From the NCBI GenBank assembly GCA_951812925.1, contig OX638370.1, forward strand, positions 81,636,004 through 81,700,003: 64,000 nucleotides of DNA. The letters run 5' to 3'. Positions within the stretch are counted from its first letter, which is position 1. Every line of letters starts with the position of its first letter. This DNA comes from Calliopum simillimum. Its lineage: Eukaryota; Arthropoda; Insecta; Diptera; Lauxaniidae. Below the pieces are notes generated by a model, which did no database searches, was not told the origin of the DNA, and saw only the letters and a program-made list of their open reading frames with translations. Made by a program: the position numbers and the translations under genes. Of the stretch, positions 1-9,913 are shown piece by piece.

Positions 1-1003
1 AATTTAAAAACAGTGAAAATAAAAAATACACCATTTCTTAATTCTACGCCAGAATGGCAAATTTAAATAAACATTAACCCTTTACTGCCCACATTGTAAT
101 TGAAAAAAATGTGATAGGAAAAAGAAAATTAAAAATTGAAACAACATTTGAAAAGGGATTGTTTAAAGAACTCAATTTCTTTTGGATTTTTTTTCTACTT
201 TTTTTTTTGTGATTTGCTATTTTGTGTTGTTGACAGACTGACAAACATGGAGATAGACAGACAGACAGCAACCCAATGCTTATTTTACTTTCTTTTCTAC
301 TTTTTTTTATTTATTATTTTTCACCCAGTTTCCAGTGTTGGGAATTTTTAATTAAAGAAATTGCGGTTAATTCAGGTGAAACTGCGCCTGAGGTGATTTT
401 TGTGTGTTAATACTTTTCTTCATTTCTAACATTCGCAAAGATGAATAAATAAAATGAAGGATATGATGTAGAAAAGTTGTAAGAAAGTTATATGTGTGTG
501 TATGAGTGAGTGATGTGCATGTGGTTGGGGGTTAAATAATTCCACTTTAACCCTAATTAAAATATGTGGGAAAATTGTATTTTTATGCATTCGAGCAAAT
601 AAAAAATTCTCTTCAATTCTGTATGAATTCAAGATAAAAGAACTTTTAGCCCCTCCCCCCCCCTGCACCTTTCATAAGTTCTTTATTTATTGAAAATGTT
701 CCTTTTTGCCTTTGTTCAAATAAAATATAATTATTTTTCCTTATTAAAAATATTAAGGTACTCCGCCTTCACCTCAATGTAAATAATTGCGTGTGGTTTC
801 ATTTAACGCATAAAATTCATCCATCCATTCATGCATCTAACCTGGAACAATGTGGCACCTTTGTTAGCAGCCGCGCAGTCAATGTTGCTGTACTCGTAAT
901 TTTAATTTATGTTACAAATCAGATTAACACGTTGTTTTAACTTTATTTAAACGTTTTTATAGACGCACGTTTAAACTTACATACAAATACATGGAGATGC
1001 ACT
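1..1003. other. AT-rich sequence without recognisable gene
   Basis: I see no gene here. The open frames on either strand are short, rich in Phe/Leu/Lys from T- and A-runs, and match no family I recognise. A short imperfect CAGA-type microsatellite lies near 253-268 and a C-run near 652-662. It may be old transposon debris. Confidence 0.5.
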
Positions 1004-1195
1004 CAAGGGGAAAATAAGCGCTTCAAAAACCCTTCAGAAGTTTTTCTTTTTCAGCAAGAAACGCTTCCGCTCCCTAGGATCTATTCTTTTTTTTTTGGCA
1101 TTGCATGTCCTTGGATGTAAATACTCTTCAGCTTACTGCAGCCTTACGGAAAAAGGCCTTTTGAAGCGCTTATTTGTAGTGCAACGGAAAGCGTC
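1004..1195 (+). repeat. Foldback MITE-like element, copy 1
   Basis: The sequence AATAAGCGCTTCAAAA near 1013 is repeated as its complement TTTTGAAGCGCTTATT near 1159, so this copy folds on itself. It contains the submotif CTTACTGCAGCCTTAC. The whole segment recurs in inverted orientation at 1871-2071, including the CTTCCGCTCC and GCATTGCATGTC blocks. No coding capacity is visible, so a nonautonomous DNA element is the likeliest identity. The family is unknown to me and the ends are approximate. Confidence 0.6.
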
Positions 1196-1204
1196 CTTCA
1201 ATTA

Positions 1205-1320
1205 AAAAAAATTAAACGACCGCAGGAGGGTGCGAACCTACGACCGTCCGCGTGATAAATAAAAACATATTGTTTTTACTTACATTTACAAATTCGTTAG
1301 ATCGCTACACCATTGCCCGT
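1205..1320 (-). other. tRNA-like (SINE or tRNA-derived) fragment
   Basis: On the minus strand, GGTGTAGCGATCTAACG resembles a Pol III A box. About 60 nt later GGTTCGCACCC resembles a B box. The spacing is stretched by an AT-rich insert that contains a small self-complementary stretch. It cannot fold as a normal tRNA, so I treat it as a tRNA-derived SINE fragment or a decayed tRNA relic. Confidence 0.35.
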
Positions 1321-1489
1321 TACGATGAAGAGATATCAAATTTGTATAGTAAGCAACTGTTGTCAGTTTCAATTCAATTAAACAATAGTAAATAAATAAG
1401 AGAAAGAAAACTAGATAAGTGAAATGAATAAAAATTCAATAAAAAAAAATTATTAAAAAAAAAACAAATAAAAAAAAATAAAATAACCC

Positions 1490-1782
1490 GCGCGGTGGGT
1501 TCAAACCCATGTTGCTCTTACTGCAACCTTACAAAAAATCATTGTATAAGTGCAACTAAATTTCTATGGGAACAATCGCTTTTTAAGTGCTTCGTTCAGA
1601 ATCGCTTGCAATTTTTCCTTTCTCATATACATACACATACCCAAGAGGAAAAATTTCTAGCGCTTCTGATCCAAGCACTTTAAAAGCGCATATCCCCATA
1701 GAAATTTAGAAGCACTTGCACAATAATTTTTTATAAGGCTGCAGTAAAAACAACATGAGTTCGAACCCAGCCCGGGTAAATT
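1490..1782. repeat. Foldback element with tRNA B-box-like ends
   Basis: Imperfect inverted arms run over about 1493-1625 and 1648-1775. They share TTTCTATGGG/CCCATAGAAA, AAGTGC/GCACTT, the TTACTGCAGCCTTA-type motif, and terminal GGGTTCAAACCC versus GAGTTCGAACCC. Both termini resemble a Pol III B box (GGTTCGANTCC). The inner motif is shared with the neighbouring foldbacks at 1004 and 1871, so all three probably belong to one family. No coding capacity is seen. Confidence 0.55.
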
Positions 1783-1807
1783 TTTTTTTTACTTTTTGAA
1801 ATGTAAA

Positions 1808-1836
1808 TGTAATGTCGTGGATTCAAATCCTGGTGC
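1808..1836. other. B-box-like palindrome
   Basis: GTGGATTCAAATCCTGG is close to a tRNA T-arm sequence and is followed by a T-rich run. There is no A box at tRNA spacing, so it is not a tRNA gene. It is the third B-box-like site within 350 bp. Confidence 0.3.
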
Positions 1837-1870
1837 TGGCAGTTTTTTTCTTTTTTTTTAAATTTTATTG

Positions 1871-2071
1871 AAAAAACGCTTACCGCAGTATTACAAATAA
1901 GCGCTTCAAAAGGCCTATTGAAGTAAGGCTGCGGTAAGTTTAAGCGTGCTTACATGCTATGACATGCAATGTTAAAAAGAAAGAATAATACTTACGGAGC
2001 GGAGCGGAAGCGCTTATTGGTGAAAAAGATACACTTCAGAAGAGTTTTTGAAGCACTTCTTTTCCCCTTGG
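1871..2071 (-). repeat. Foldback MITE-like element, copy 2 (inverted)
   Basis: This is the reverse complement of the 1004-1195 element. It shares the blocks AAGCGCTTCAAAAGGCC, GGCTGCGGTAAG, GACATGCAATG, GGAGCGGAAGCG and the closing CTTTTCCCCTTG. It is clearly diverged from copy 1 by substitutions and small indels, so the pair is not recent. The two copies bracket the tRNA-like segments and the inner foldback. Confidence 0.6.
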
Positions 2072-2590
2072 GTACAAACACTCACTCATACATACATAGC
2101 AGAATGCACACTTTATTGTCAAAGGCGTGAAAAATATTGTGTTTTAAATTGAAATTAAAATTCTAATTTGCATACGCTGATTAGAATCGCAGAGCAGATT
2201 GAATTAATGTTCTTTCTATGATCAACACAAAGGACTTTTATATCGAAATTAAAATTGGTTTTTAATATTATCAATTCAAGCGAACATTTAGCAAAGCGTC
2301 TTTTAGAAGCTTTAAATTGAAACAAATCTCTTTTTATTGCATATTTTTAGGCACTTCTTAAGTTACGGACGTTTTTCTAGCAGTCATTTGCAAGACTTCT
2401 TCTTTCTCTCCGACGCTGACTATTAGTCCTCAACGGTCACACATTGTTCCGCAATGCATTCTATATCAAAGTACACCCGCAACTGGCTGGTGTACGTTTC
2501 ATTACAGTTATGTAGGTTCATAAAGTGAGCCATACAGGTGTGACGAATTTCGATGTCTCTTGGTTGGGAATTTCGAGCTTTTCAACAGTA
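2072..2590. other. Unassigned sequence
   Basis: No ORF, repeat or RNA signature that I can support. It is moderately AT-rich, with a slightly more GC-balanced stretch near 2400-2500. Confidence 0.4.
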
Positions 2591-2591
2591 A

Positions 2592-2968
2592 TTTCGAGCT
2601 GTATGGGAAATTATCCATTTTCCGGAAAGTCCCAAAAAACTTTTTTTATGTCTAACTTTATTTGTTCAGCCAGACGAATCCGCGGAAAAAGTTACAGATG
2701 AAATGTTTTAACGCAGGAGTTTCTAGCTAGTTTCGAGCTGACCTTGAATGAAATGTTTTCAGAAAAACCTTAAACTTCCCCGGAAAATCACCAAACATTT
2801 TTTAAGGGCTTGTTTTATTTTGTCAGCCAGACGAACTCATGAGAATATTAGGCGATCATATCATTTGACACACAAATTTCAAGCTAGATTCGAGCTCATC
2901 AAAAACGAAAAGTGTTTTCCGAGAAAACCCAAACTTTCCTAGAAAATCCCAAAAAAGCTTTTTTTATG
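2592..2968 (+). repeat. Degenerate tandem repeat, about 140-160-bp period
   Basis: Three diverged units begin TTTCGAGCTG (2592), TTTCGAGCTG (2731) and ATTCGAGCTC (2888). Units 1 and 2 share, in order, GGAAA, TCAGCCAGACGAA and TCTAGCTAG/TCAAGCTAG. Unit 3 is cut short at the start of the next repeat cluster. A small ORF over 2748-2942 only reads through the repeat and is not supported as a gene. Confidence 0.6.
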
Positions 2969-2974
2969 GAGGTG

Positions 2975-3360
2975 CCATAACATAATCCCCACGGACATAG
3001 TCCCCATTTAGTAAATAGGTGTTATAGCCGCTAATTATTCGGACTTAATCCCGATTTACGAAACTTTTGGACATGATCCCCAGAAAAAAAAGGACATAAT
3101 CCCCATAATGATATTTCCTAACGCCTTACTATGTTATTGACATCAGCCGCAGCTCAGGATTTCATACTCCCAAAAATCCAATACCGGCTCACGTCGGTCT
3201 TCAGCCGCGGATCAGTCTATAATATATCCAATGGTTAACGGACATAATCAAAACGGACATAATCCCCACTTCGTAAATGGGGATTATGGCCGAAAAATTT
3301 TGATGTTGGGGGTTAGGTCCGCAAATTTTTCGGACCTAATCCCAATGGGACAAAATTTTT
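2975..3360. repeat. Cluster of GGACATAATCCCC motifs in both orientations
   Basis: Variants of GGACATAATCCCC recur about nine times: near 2992, 3040, 3068, 3091, 3239 and 3254 in one orientation, then GGGGATTATGGCC and GGGGGTTAGGTCC in the other, and CGGACCTAATCCC near 3339. The segment 3252-3292 is itself a hairpin. This looks like the terminal part of one or more foldback MITEs. No target duplication could be defined. Confidence 0.5.
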
Positions 3361-3562
3361 GCAATAATCCATTGAAAAAATTTATATAACTTCCAACACT
3401 AGTTACTTAAATTAGCTAATTAAATTATAGACTTCTCCGCCGCGAAGCCGGTGTTGTATTTTTGTTAGCCACAGTAATTTAATATAAGAGTAGGGGTAAG
3501 TAGGTACCCTGCGGCCGCAGCTCAGGATTTGAAACGGATCAGCGGATCAGTCTATAATATCC
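3143..3562 (+). repeat. Short direct duplications
   Basis: GCCGCAGCTCAGGATTT occurs near 3146 and again near 3512. GGATCAGTCTATAATAT occurs near 3201 and again near 3545. The order is the same, so a segment of roughly 60-90 bp is present twice with about 350 bp offset, interrupted by the GGACATAATCCCC cluster. Duplication by unequal exchange or two copies of one element are both possible. Confidence 0.5.
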
Positions 3563-5710
3563 AACATTTTTATATAAATTTTTTAAATGGATTATTGCAA
3601 AAATGTTGTTCAATTTTAATTAAATTGGTCATAACCCCCAATACCAAATTGTTTGGATCCGCCATTTTGAATTTAAAATTTGACCTCAGATTTGTAATCA
3701 GCAACCTTGAAAAGCCGTGAGTACCGATTTCCATTCCCTGTACGGTAATGCCTTATAGTTTTGACCACAAAATGTAGTAAATGAAACCATAGTGCACTGT
3801 GGGGCGTAGCAAAGTCCATTTTTTCAAACGATAACCTTCGGCTGACTGTTACTAACGTACTGTGAAAATTTCATCAAAATAGAAGTCGTTCTTCTTTTTC
3901 TTATCTATGACAATTTAACAAAATGGGTCATATGGAATCGTAGGTAACGCTTTGGCACGAATTCCACTTAATCGATTTTAATATATTTCTTTTTTAAACA
4001 ACATATTTGTGCTGAAGAAGAACCTGGCGTACTTATTTTTTGATTTTTTGAAAGTAAATATCCTATTTTTAGGATTAAGCTTATGCACAAAACATTTCAC
4101 ACAAGCACAAAAACTTTTAATTGGCAATGCTAACCAAGGATGCCGCAATTGAACTGAGAAGCACGAGCACCTTCCAAATATATTGATGTAAAAGAAATCA
4201 ATATTCACAAAAAGCTACTGGCAATGCCATACACAAAACTATGCTTTTTTTTCTTAAACAGATGTTCCACAGAGAGAGAGAGAGAAGCGCCCCCAGCAGC
4301 CGCCCAGGAAAAAGCACACAAACTCATACCATTCCGAAAAGTACGGGAATACAGCTATTAGCCTGCCATTACAGTATGTGCAAGTAATGATTGGAATCGG
4401 ACTGGCAACAAGACATAGCACCTAAGGCTTCATACAATTCCACAGCGTTGCCAACTGTTCAAAAAGAAAAAGATAAAATTTTGCCAATAGCTTTTTGCCA
4501 CAGCATTTTCAGTTTAAGATATGGTCTTATTTCTTCACGTTCCGTACCTTCACTTTTTCTGCTCCAATAGCAACCATAATGCTGCCGCAGGAACACGTGG
4601 ATCACTCATACAATCACTCACTTACTTACCCATCCCTTACAAGCTGACTACACGTTTTTTATTTTGTTTGCTAGCGCGCTCCACCCTTCCCAACGACCAT
4701 CATTCCTTAGTCACTTCCCGTGTGTCCATCATCATCAACATCATCATCATCGTTGAGTTTTGCGTTTAATTTTAAATTTAACCCGCAGCTACTCAGTGAG
4801 TGAGCGAGTCACTAAAGAGCTGAGCAGAAAAGTGCCCAAGGGCATGTTGGAGCAGTGCGCTACGTTTCAAGGTTTCCTTGCGTTGCTGCTGCATACATTT
4901 TGTGTAGTCTGCGGCAATTTGCCGGGGGCCGCTGCGCATGCGTCTTTTGTCTCAGCAACGAGAACGTTACGTCTTTTGCTTTCGTTCATTCCTCCCTGTC
5001 GTTTCTCTTGTATTGCGCTATTTTAGGAAAAAGACATTTTAACATGGCATCGCAAGTTCGCCTCGGGGTATTTCAATAAAATTTTGCCAAAGGCAGTTTT
5101 TGCTTCTCTTTGCATTTTCTCTCTGCTGCTGGTGTTTTGTTTGTGAAAGGGAGGAATGAAGGAGTTCGATACTTCTTGCCTTAGAAATGGAAATCTCTTC
5201 TTCTTTCAGTTTGATGCAATATTAAAATGTTTAATTAAGGAATAGAAATGACTGGAGGATAATATAAATTATATTTATTAAGGAGGTTTCAAATATTTTG
5301 GTTTTGTATATTTTCAAATGCCTTGGGTATGAGTATAAAATTGAATATATAAGTAACTTAATACTAGGTGTGCTCTAGTTGATATTTTTTTTATATTTTT
5401 GCATTTATATAAAATATTAATTCAAGACACTAAAACACATGGGGCAAGGTGATCTAAAACTTTTTAAAGATAAAAATTACATAGAACATCTAACCTAATT
5501 CAAATACTAAGTTATAATTAACATAAAACTGTAAGAGTTAAATATGGTTTGTGAGCTTAAGTTAATTGATTCTCAAAAAACATGTCATCTACATGAATTT
5601 CGTTTCGGTTTTAGTCGAGAGACGAAACGGAAATTTTATTTGACATTGCAAATATATACTATTTTTAATTACTTTTTCAATACACAGAGAAAACAACATT
5701 GTCAAAAGTG
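3563..5710. other. Unassigned sequence with simple repeats
   Basis: No supported gene. Simple repeats are (GA)n at about 4271-4285 and an ATC/CATC run at about 4728-4751. Segment 4780-5100 is more GC-balanced and holds overlapping open frames (4760-5026 and 4855-5079). They lack a recognisable domain and overlap in different frames, so they are not called. The function of the GC-richer patch is unknown. Confidence 0.4.
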
Positions 5711-5715
5711 GCAGA

Positions 5716-6289
5716 AACGTGGTTTTTGAGCATGGCACGTTCGTAGCAGTTTTAGAAACGCGCATTGCTAAATGAGTTTTAACTACGTTTGTGAGTGATT
5801 TAACAACGTGCGTTGATAAATAAAATACAAAGAAAAATTATATTTTTTTATTGTTTTTTTAATTCAAATTTTTTCCTGTCAACACAACACAATGAAACTG
5901 ATACGTGTGTATATTATTTTCTTTTTGAATTTCAATTTTTGCTTTAAATAACTATTTTTTGTTTGACATTGGGGAGATTTGAACTTTGAACCTGTCGTGT
6001 GATAGATGCGGACGTTAACGAACTAAGCCACTGCCATCATTATTGTGAGGTTGACTGAAAGTCTATTTGTTTTAAAATTAGCTTCTACCACGTTCGTGAG
6101 TGTTTTGACTACGTTTCGTAGCTGATTTAGATCTTACTACGTTTCGTGGTGTTTGGATTTGGTGATTTGGATTTAACAACGCTTGGCAACTACGTTCGTG
6201 ATTGATTTAGAAACGCACGATACAAATATAATCTTGAGCTTTGTTAAATCCAAATCAGCAACAAAATGTAGCTAAAACACTCACGAACG
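5716..6289. repeat. Foldback element interrupted by a LINE (main part)
   Basis: Multiple copies of the ACGTTCGTGAGTG/ACTACGTTTCGTAG type lie over 5716-6230. The stretch 6084-6129 (TCTACCACGTTCGTGAG onward) is the inverted partner of 6252-6289. The arm resumes as TGGTAGA at 7681, after the LINE at 6290-7676. A palindromic DNA element is the best description. Its outer ends are not clear. A tRNA-like segment lies inside it. Confidence 0.6.
5972..6035 (-). other. tRNA-like segment (A and B box), probably SINE-derived
   Basis: On the minus strand, TGGCTTAGTTCGTTAACG fits the Pol III A box well. CAAAGTTCAAATCTCC, about 35 nt further on, resembles a B box, so the spacing is tRNA-like. The T-stem bases do not pair and no clean acceptor stem is present. 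I therefore call it a tRNA-derived SINE head or tRNA pseudogene, not a functional tRNA. Confidence 0.45.
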
Positions 6290-7448
6290 AACACAGCTGT
6301 ATAACTGCTTTGATTAATGTATCAGAAGATATAAGAGCTGATTTGGATTCTGGGAAGGTCTCACTTTTGGTGTTGCTGGACCACTCCAAGGCGTTTGACA
6401 CTGTAGATCACAATATTCTCTGTGCTAAGTTATCAAAACTATTTAATTTTTCAGACTCGGCTGTAAGATTAATTCATTCTTATTTAAGAGACCGGTCACA
6501 AGCAGTTTCAGTTAATAATAAATATTCTGACTTTCTTTCTGTCTCCAAAGTTGTACCGCAGGGCTCAATCTTGGGACCCTTACTTTTTTCAATGTACATA
6601 AATGATCTTCCAAGTGTTCTGACCGATTGCAGTGTGCAAATGTACGCTGATGATGTTCAAATTTATTGTAGCTGTGATGTTGCTGATTTGGATGCTTGTG
6701 TAGGTAGATTAAACGCAAATCTTAAAAAAATAAATGATTGGGCAAGATGTAATGGTTTGTGCATCAATCCGAAAAAATCCAAATGTATTATTATACATAA
6801 AAAGCCAAAATCCGTTCCAGATAACGTCGTTCTACTTTTAAATAATTCAAGAATTGAAGTCGTGCAAAAAGTTAAAAATTTAAGTATTGTTTTCAATCAA
6901 TCGTTAACCTGGTCTAACCACATTAATATCACTATTGGGAAGGTTTACGAAATTTGTGGTGTACTCAACACTTTACTCCTTTAAGGATCCGAATGCTACT
7001 AGCGAAGGCTTATCTTATCCCGACTTTGCTGTACGGATGTGAAATCTATGTAAATTGTGATTCTATTTGTAGGCAAAAATTAAATGTATTATTCAACAAT
7101 ATTGCACGGTATGTCTTTAACATAAAACATTTTCAGCGCATCTCTAATTTTTCAAAAAAAATTTTCCAAATGGATTTCAACAATTTACTAAAATTAAGAT
7201 CACTCATTCTGCTGCATAAAATTGTCGTAACTAAGGAACCAACGTATTTGTTTAGTAAAGTTAGTTTTTCCAGTTCGCGTAGAAGAAGATGTCTGACTCA
7301 AATCAGACATTCATGTCTAATATCTGAGCGACAATTCTACATTTACTCCATTCGTCTTTGGAACTCACTACCCCATAATATGCAACAATCATTCGACGTC
7401 AGTCAATTTAAAAGATTGTTAAGTAATTACTTTTCTTGTATGGTTTAA
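6290..7448 (+). pseudogene. Reverse transcriptase fragment, frameshifted
   Basis: The first frame (6290-6984) carries the RT palm motifs in order: motif A LLDHSKAFDTVDH, motif B PQGSILGPLLF, and the catalytic MYADDVQIY (YADD). The frame then stops after TLLL. The domain resumes in another frame (about 6957-7448) with TPLRIRMLLAKAYL, LLYGCE and the C-terminal RLWNSLPH and FKRLLSNYF motifs typical of CR1/jockey-group RTs. A single net frameshift near 6960-6980 explains this. An apparent TTG start at 6241 lies in the flanking foldback element and is not a real start. The enzyme would copy RNA at a nicked target, but this copy cannot act because it lacks the N-terminal half. Confidence 0.85.
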
Positions 7449-7676
7449 AAAAAAAAAATCCAAAATTTAAAATTAAAAAAAAATAAAAATATAAAAAATA
7501 TAATCCCGCAAGTAGTAGTTAGTTTATAAATAAGATATAGTTTTGGAAAAATAGTAATAATTTTGATGTTTGATACTACTAGCAATTTTACACTTTATAT
7601 CCTTAGTGTTTAATTTATAAGATTTATTCTTGTTAGCACTAGTTTTAAATTTTAATAAATAAATAAATAAATTAAT
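6290..7676 (+). mobile_element. 5'-truncated non-LTR retrotransposon (CR1/jockey-like)
   Basis: The right end is an A-rich tail ending in AATAAATAAATAAATAAA-type repeats at about 7655-7676. The left end falls inside the reverse transcriptase domain, the usual 5' truncation of LINE copies. Flanks are AACG at 6286-6289 and AACG at 7677-7680, which fits a 4-bp target-site duplication. The surrounding palindrome predicts the uninterrupted site as CACGAACGTGGTAGA, which supports these junctions. The 3' untranslated region (7449-7676) is AT-rich. No endonuclease or ORF1 is retained. Confidence 0.85.
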
Positions 7677-7789
7677 AACGTGGTAGAAATTCATTTGGCA
7701 ACGCAAGTTATGCTTTTTTTCTTCATACAGTGGTGTGGTCAAAATGACCACAATTGGTCGTTCTAGGTATGTTCTAGTTCTGATCAATC
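7677..7789. repeat. Right-hand remainder of the foldback element
   Basis: AACGTGGTAGAAA directly follows the LINE tail and continues the inverted arm left at 6289. It is followed by GGCAACGCAAG, similar to blocks in the left half, and by a small palindrome around GTGGTCAAAATGACCAC. The outer end could not be fixed. Confidence 0.45.
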
Positions 7790-8195
7790 TAATAGTATTG
7801 AGGCACGTTTTCAGACAGTTGGAACTAGGGATGTTATTTCAGGATCCCAATAAAAAACCACCATATTGACTTCGCCAGAAAATGTGGCCAAGTTACGCCA
7901 GAAAGCTGAAGAGAATCAAGCCAAAGAGGCCAAGAAGGATCAAAAAAAGATGGAGAAAACAGTCAAACTACCGGCAGCAAAGAATAGTTGTCGCAAATTT
8001 TCGGCATCACCGCAAATGGAATCTGACTATGAAGAAGAAGACTTTTGCACCATCTGTGAAGGTCCCATGCCGAAAAAAATTGACTAAAAATAACGCGATT
8101 CATCACAATGGATGCGCTCGGTTCATTTGAAGTATGCTCGTGTATTGGCCGACGGTTATACTTGCTTTCATTGCGAATCGGAATGATTGAGCAAC
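7790..8195 (+). pseudogene. C-terminal tail of a pogo/Tigger-like transposase, decayed
   Basis: The frame from about 7854 reads KTTILTSPENVAKLR, then a Lys/Glu/Gln-rich helix, then EEDFCTICEGPMPKK. In a shifted frame after an A-run near 8073 it continues LTKNNAIHHNGCARFI. In a third frame it gives KYARVLADGYTCFHCESE and a stop at about 8189. The Cys/His spacing (CxxC...H..C...CxxC) suggests a PHD-like zinc finger. The ILTSTP-like motif plus a C-terminal zinc finger is typical of insect DDE-1 (pogo/Tigger/jerky-type) transposases, so that is my inference. An in-frame stop at 7851 and two frameshifts show it is broken. The DDE catalytic core is not present. Confidence 0.5.
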
Positions 8196-8269
8196 TTGCC
8201 ATTTTTCACATTTTTTTAAGACAATTTTCATTTTTGTACATTTTCCCAAAGAAAAACATAAAAAAACGA

Positions 8270-8312
8270 TATGCCTATGGTAGGATTCGAACCCGGGTAA
8301 GTCTGAAATGAC
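8270..8312 (-). other. B-box-like sequence with T-run
   Basis: The minus strand reads CCCGGGTTCGAATCCTACC, an excellent B-box match, followed within 30 nt by a run of T. No A box is present at tRNA spacing. It may be the 3' half of a tRNA-derived SINE. Confidence 0.35.
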
Positions 8313-8633
8313 GGACCCGTTTCGAACTCGAACGTATGTAAAAACAAATACCAAACGAATTTACAAAAAAAACAACCTTTTGATGCGCATAAACAAGTAA
8401 CAGAAGAACCAAATAATTTAAAAAAAAAATGTTGCAAAGAGCTTTTGTAAATTTTACCCACAGCGCGAATAGAAAAACTTATACCATGGTTTTCGAATAA
8501 TCCTAATCTAAAAGTTGGTTTTTCTAGATTTTTAAGGTTATATAACAGAACAACAAAATCCTAAGCCACAAAACCTGATAATGCAGCTTGAAGCCCTAGT
8601 TTTTTTGTTATAAGCTCATTTTAAACTAGGTAT
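8313..8633. other. Unassigned sequence before element E
   Basis: I see no gene here. The stretch ends where similarity to 56482 onward begins. The sequence near 8560-8633 could be a diverged upstream part of element E, but the two copies do not align here by eye. Confidence 0.35.
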
Positions 8634-9913
8634 GAGGAATTCTCAAAAATTGTGGAATTCTACAGTTTTTGAGGCACATTCACCAAACTTGGTGGAGAGG
8701 TCACTTTTTATATAAGAATCAAAAATTGGAAGGGTGCTTGTCAAAAAAAAAAAGTAAAAAAAGTTACGCATATATATATGAAGCAAAACACGTCAAGTGT
8801 ACCAGCTGAAAATTTTTTTGTCTCCGATTTCGCTCAAATTTGGCAATATAGTAGTCCTGATATACAAAAACAATATTTCGGGAGGATTTGGTCCTAGTAC
8901 CATTAATTGTTAAAATACAGGGTGTTGAAGTTGGCGTTTTTAGTGATTTTCATGAAAAGGTGTTTTTTCAAAAATTTAGAGCTTTCACCAAAGTTTGTAA
9001 AGTAACTTGTCCCATTCATTTTTAAATGTTCTTTTTATAAAAAAATATTACATGGTGAAAAAAATTTTTTTTCACCGAAATATTTTAAACTTAAAAATAC
9101 TTTTAAATTTTTTTTAAAAAAAACCCCCACGCCTGTCCTGTAGGTGATTTGAATAAATTTTTCGAGTACTCCATTTTTTTTTACGGAATTCTGTTAAACA
9201 TCGTATTTCAACATGTTTTCAATAAAAAATTTCAAAATCCTTAGAGCACTTCGGAAATGATCGGCTAACGAACGATTTCCAAGTTGCCTTAGCCGAAGCA
9301 AATAAGGATAATTTTGAAAAATTGTTCCAAATGAATTTTTTTTTTTCCAGAATTGTATTCACTAATGCATACAAAATAACGTGTGAAAAGTACATTACAA
9401 AATCGTATGCCCAAAAAAAGTTATTCAAGGTCAAAAGTTGCGAAAATTATTTTTTTTCAATTATTTCGCTTACGGCTGCAATTACGAAAAAATAGTGGTC
9501 GACAGATATTAACTGAGTTAACAGTTGTTTAGCTTTAATGATTTACTACGAAAAAGTCTCAAAATTTTTTTTCTATAACTCATGGTTTAGGAAGTATGTC
9601 AATTTAAAAAGTTTTAAAAATTCGCAATTTTTATATGTTGTACTTTTTAAATTGAGATAACTCTCGAAAGACTAATCGCACAAAAAAAAAAATTATGCAC
9701 TTATTTGTAGAAAACTATATTTCCTACAAACCCTTCTCGGCATTTTTTTTCGTAAGACCTATGGTTTAGGAGATATTTTTCACAAACTGTTCAAATTTTG
9801 AAAAACTAGTTTTTAAGGAAATCTCTGGAGCTGTTTTCGCTTGATAAAAACTAACGGGATCTATTTTATTAACATTTACATGATCTACAAATAATATTTG
9901 ATACATATAGGAT
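8634..9913 (+). repeat. Interspersed repeat 'E', copy 1 (empty-site copy)
   Basis: This 1.28-kb AT-rich noncoding segment is nearly identical to 56482-58290, apart from two insertions present only in the other copy. It starts GAGGAATTCTCAAAAATTG and ends CATATAGGAT, immediately before the first satellite unit. Small open frames such as 9219-9434 (minus) are also present in the other copy at 57331-57570 but differ there and carry no domain. E is either a transposable element remnant or part of a larger duplicated segment that includes the satellite edge. Confidence 0.85.

Noticed and set aside
4760..5079. Overlapping ORFs in a GC-richer patch
   Set aside because: Two frames overlap without a recognisable domain or splice context. 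I could not support an exon.
5972..6035. Functional tRNA gene on the minus strand
   Set aside because: A-box and B-box-like sequences are present, but the T-stem and acceptor stem do not pair.
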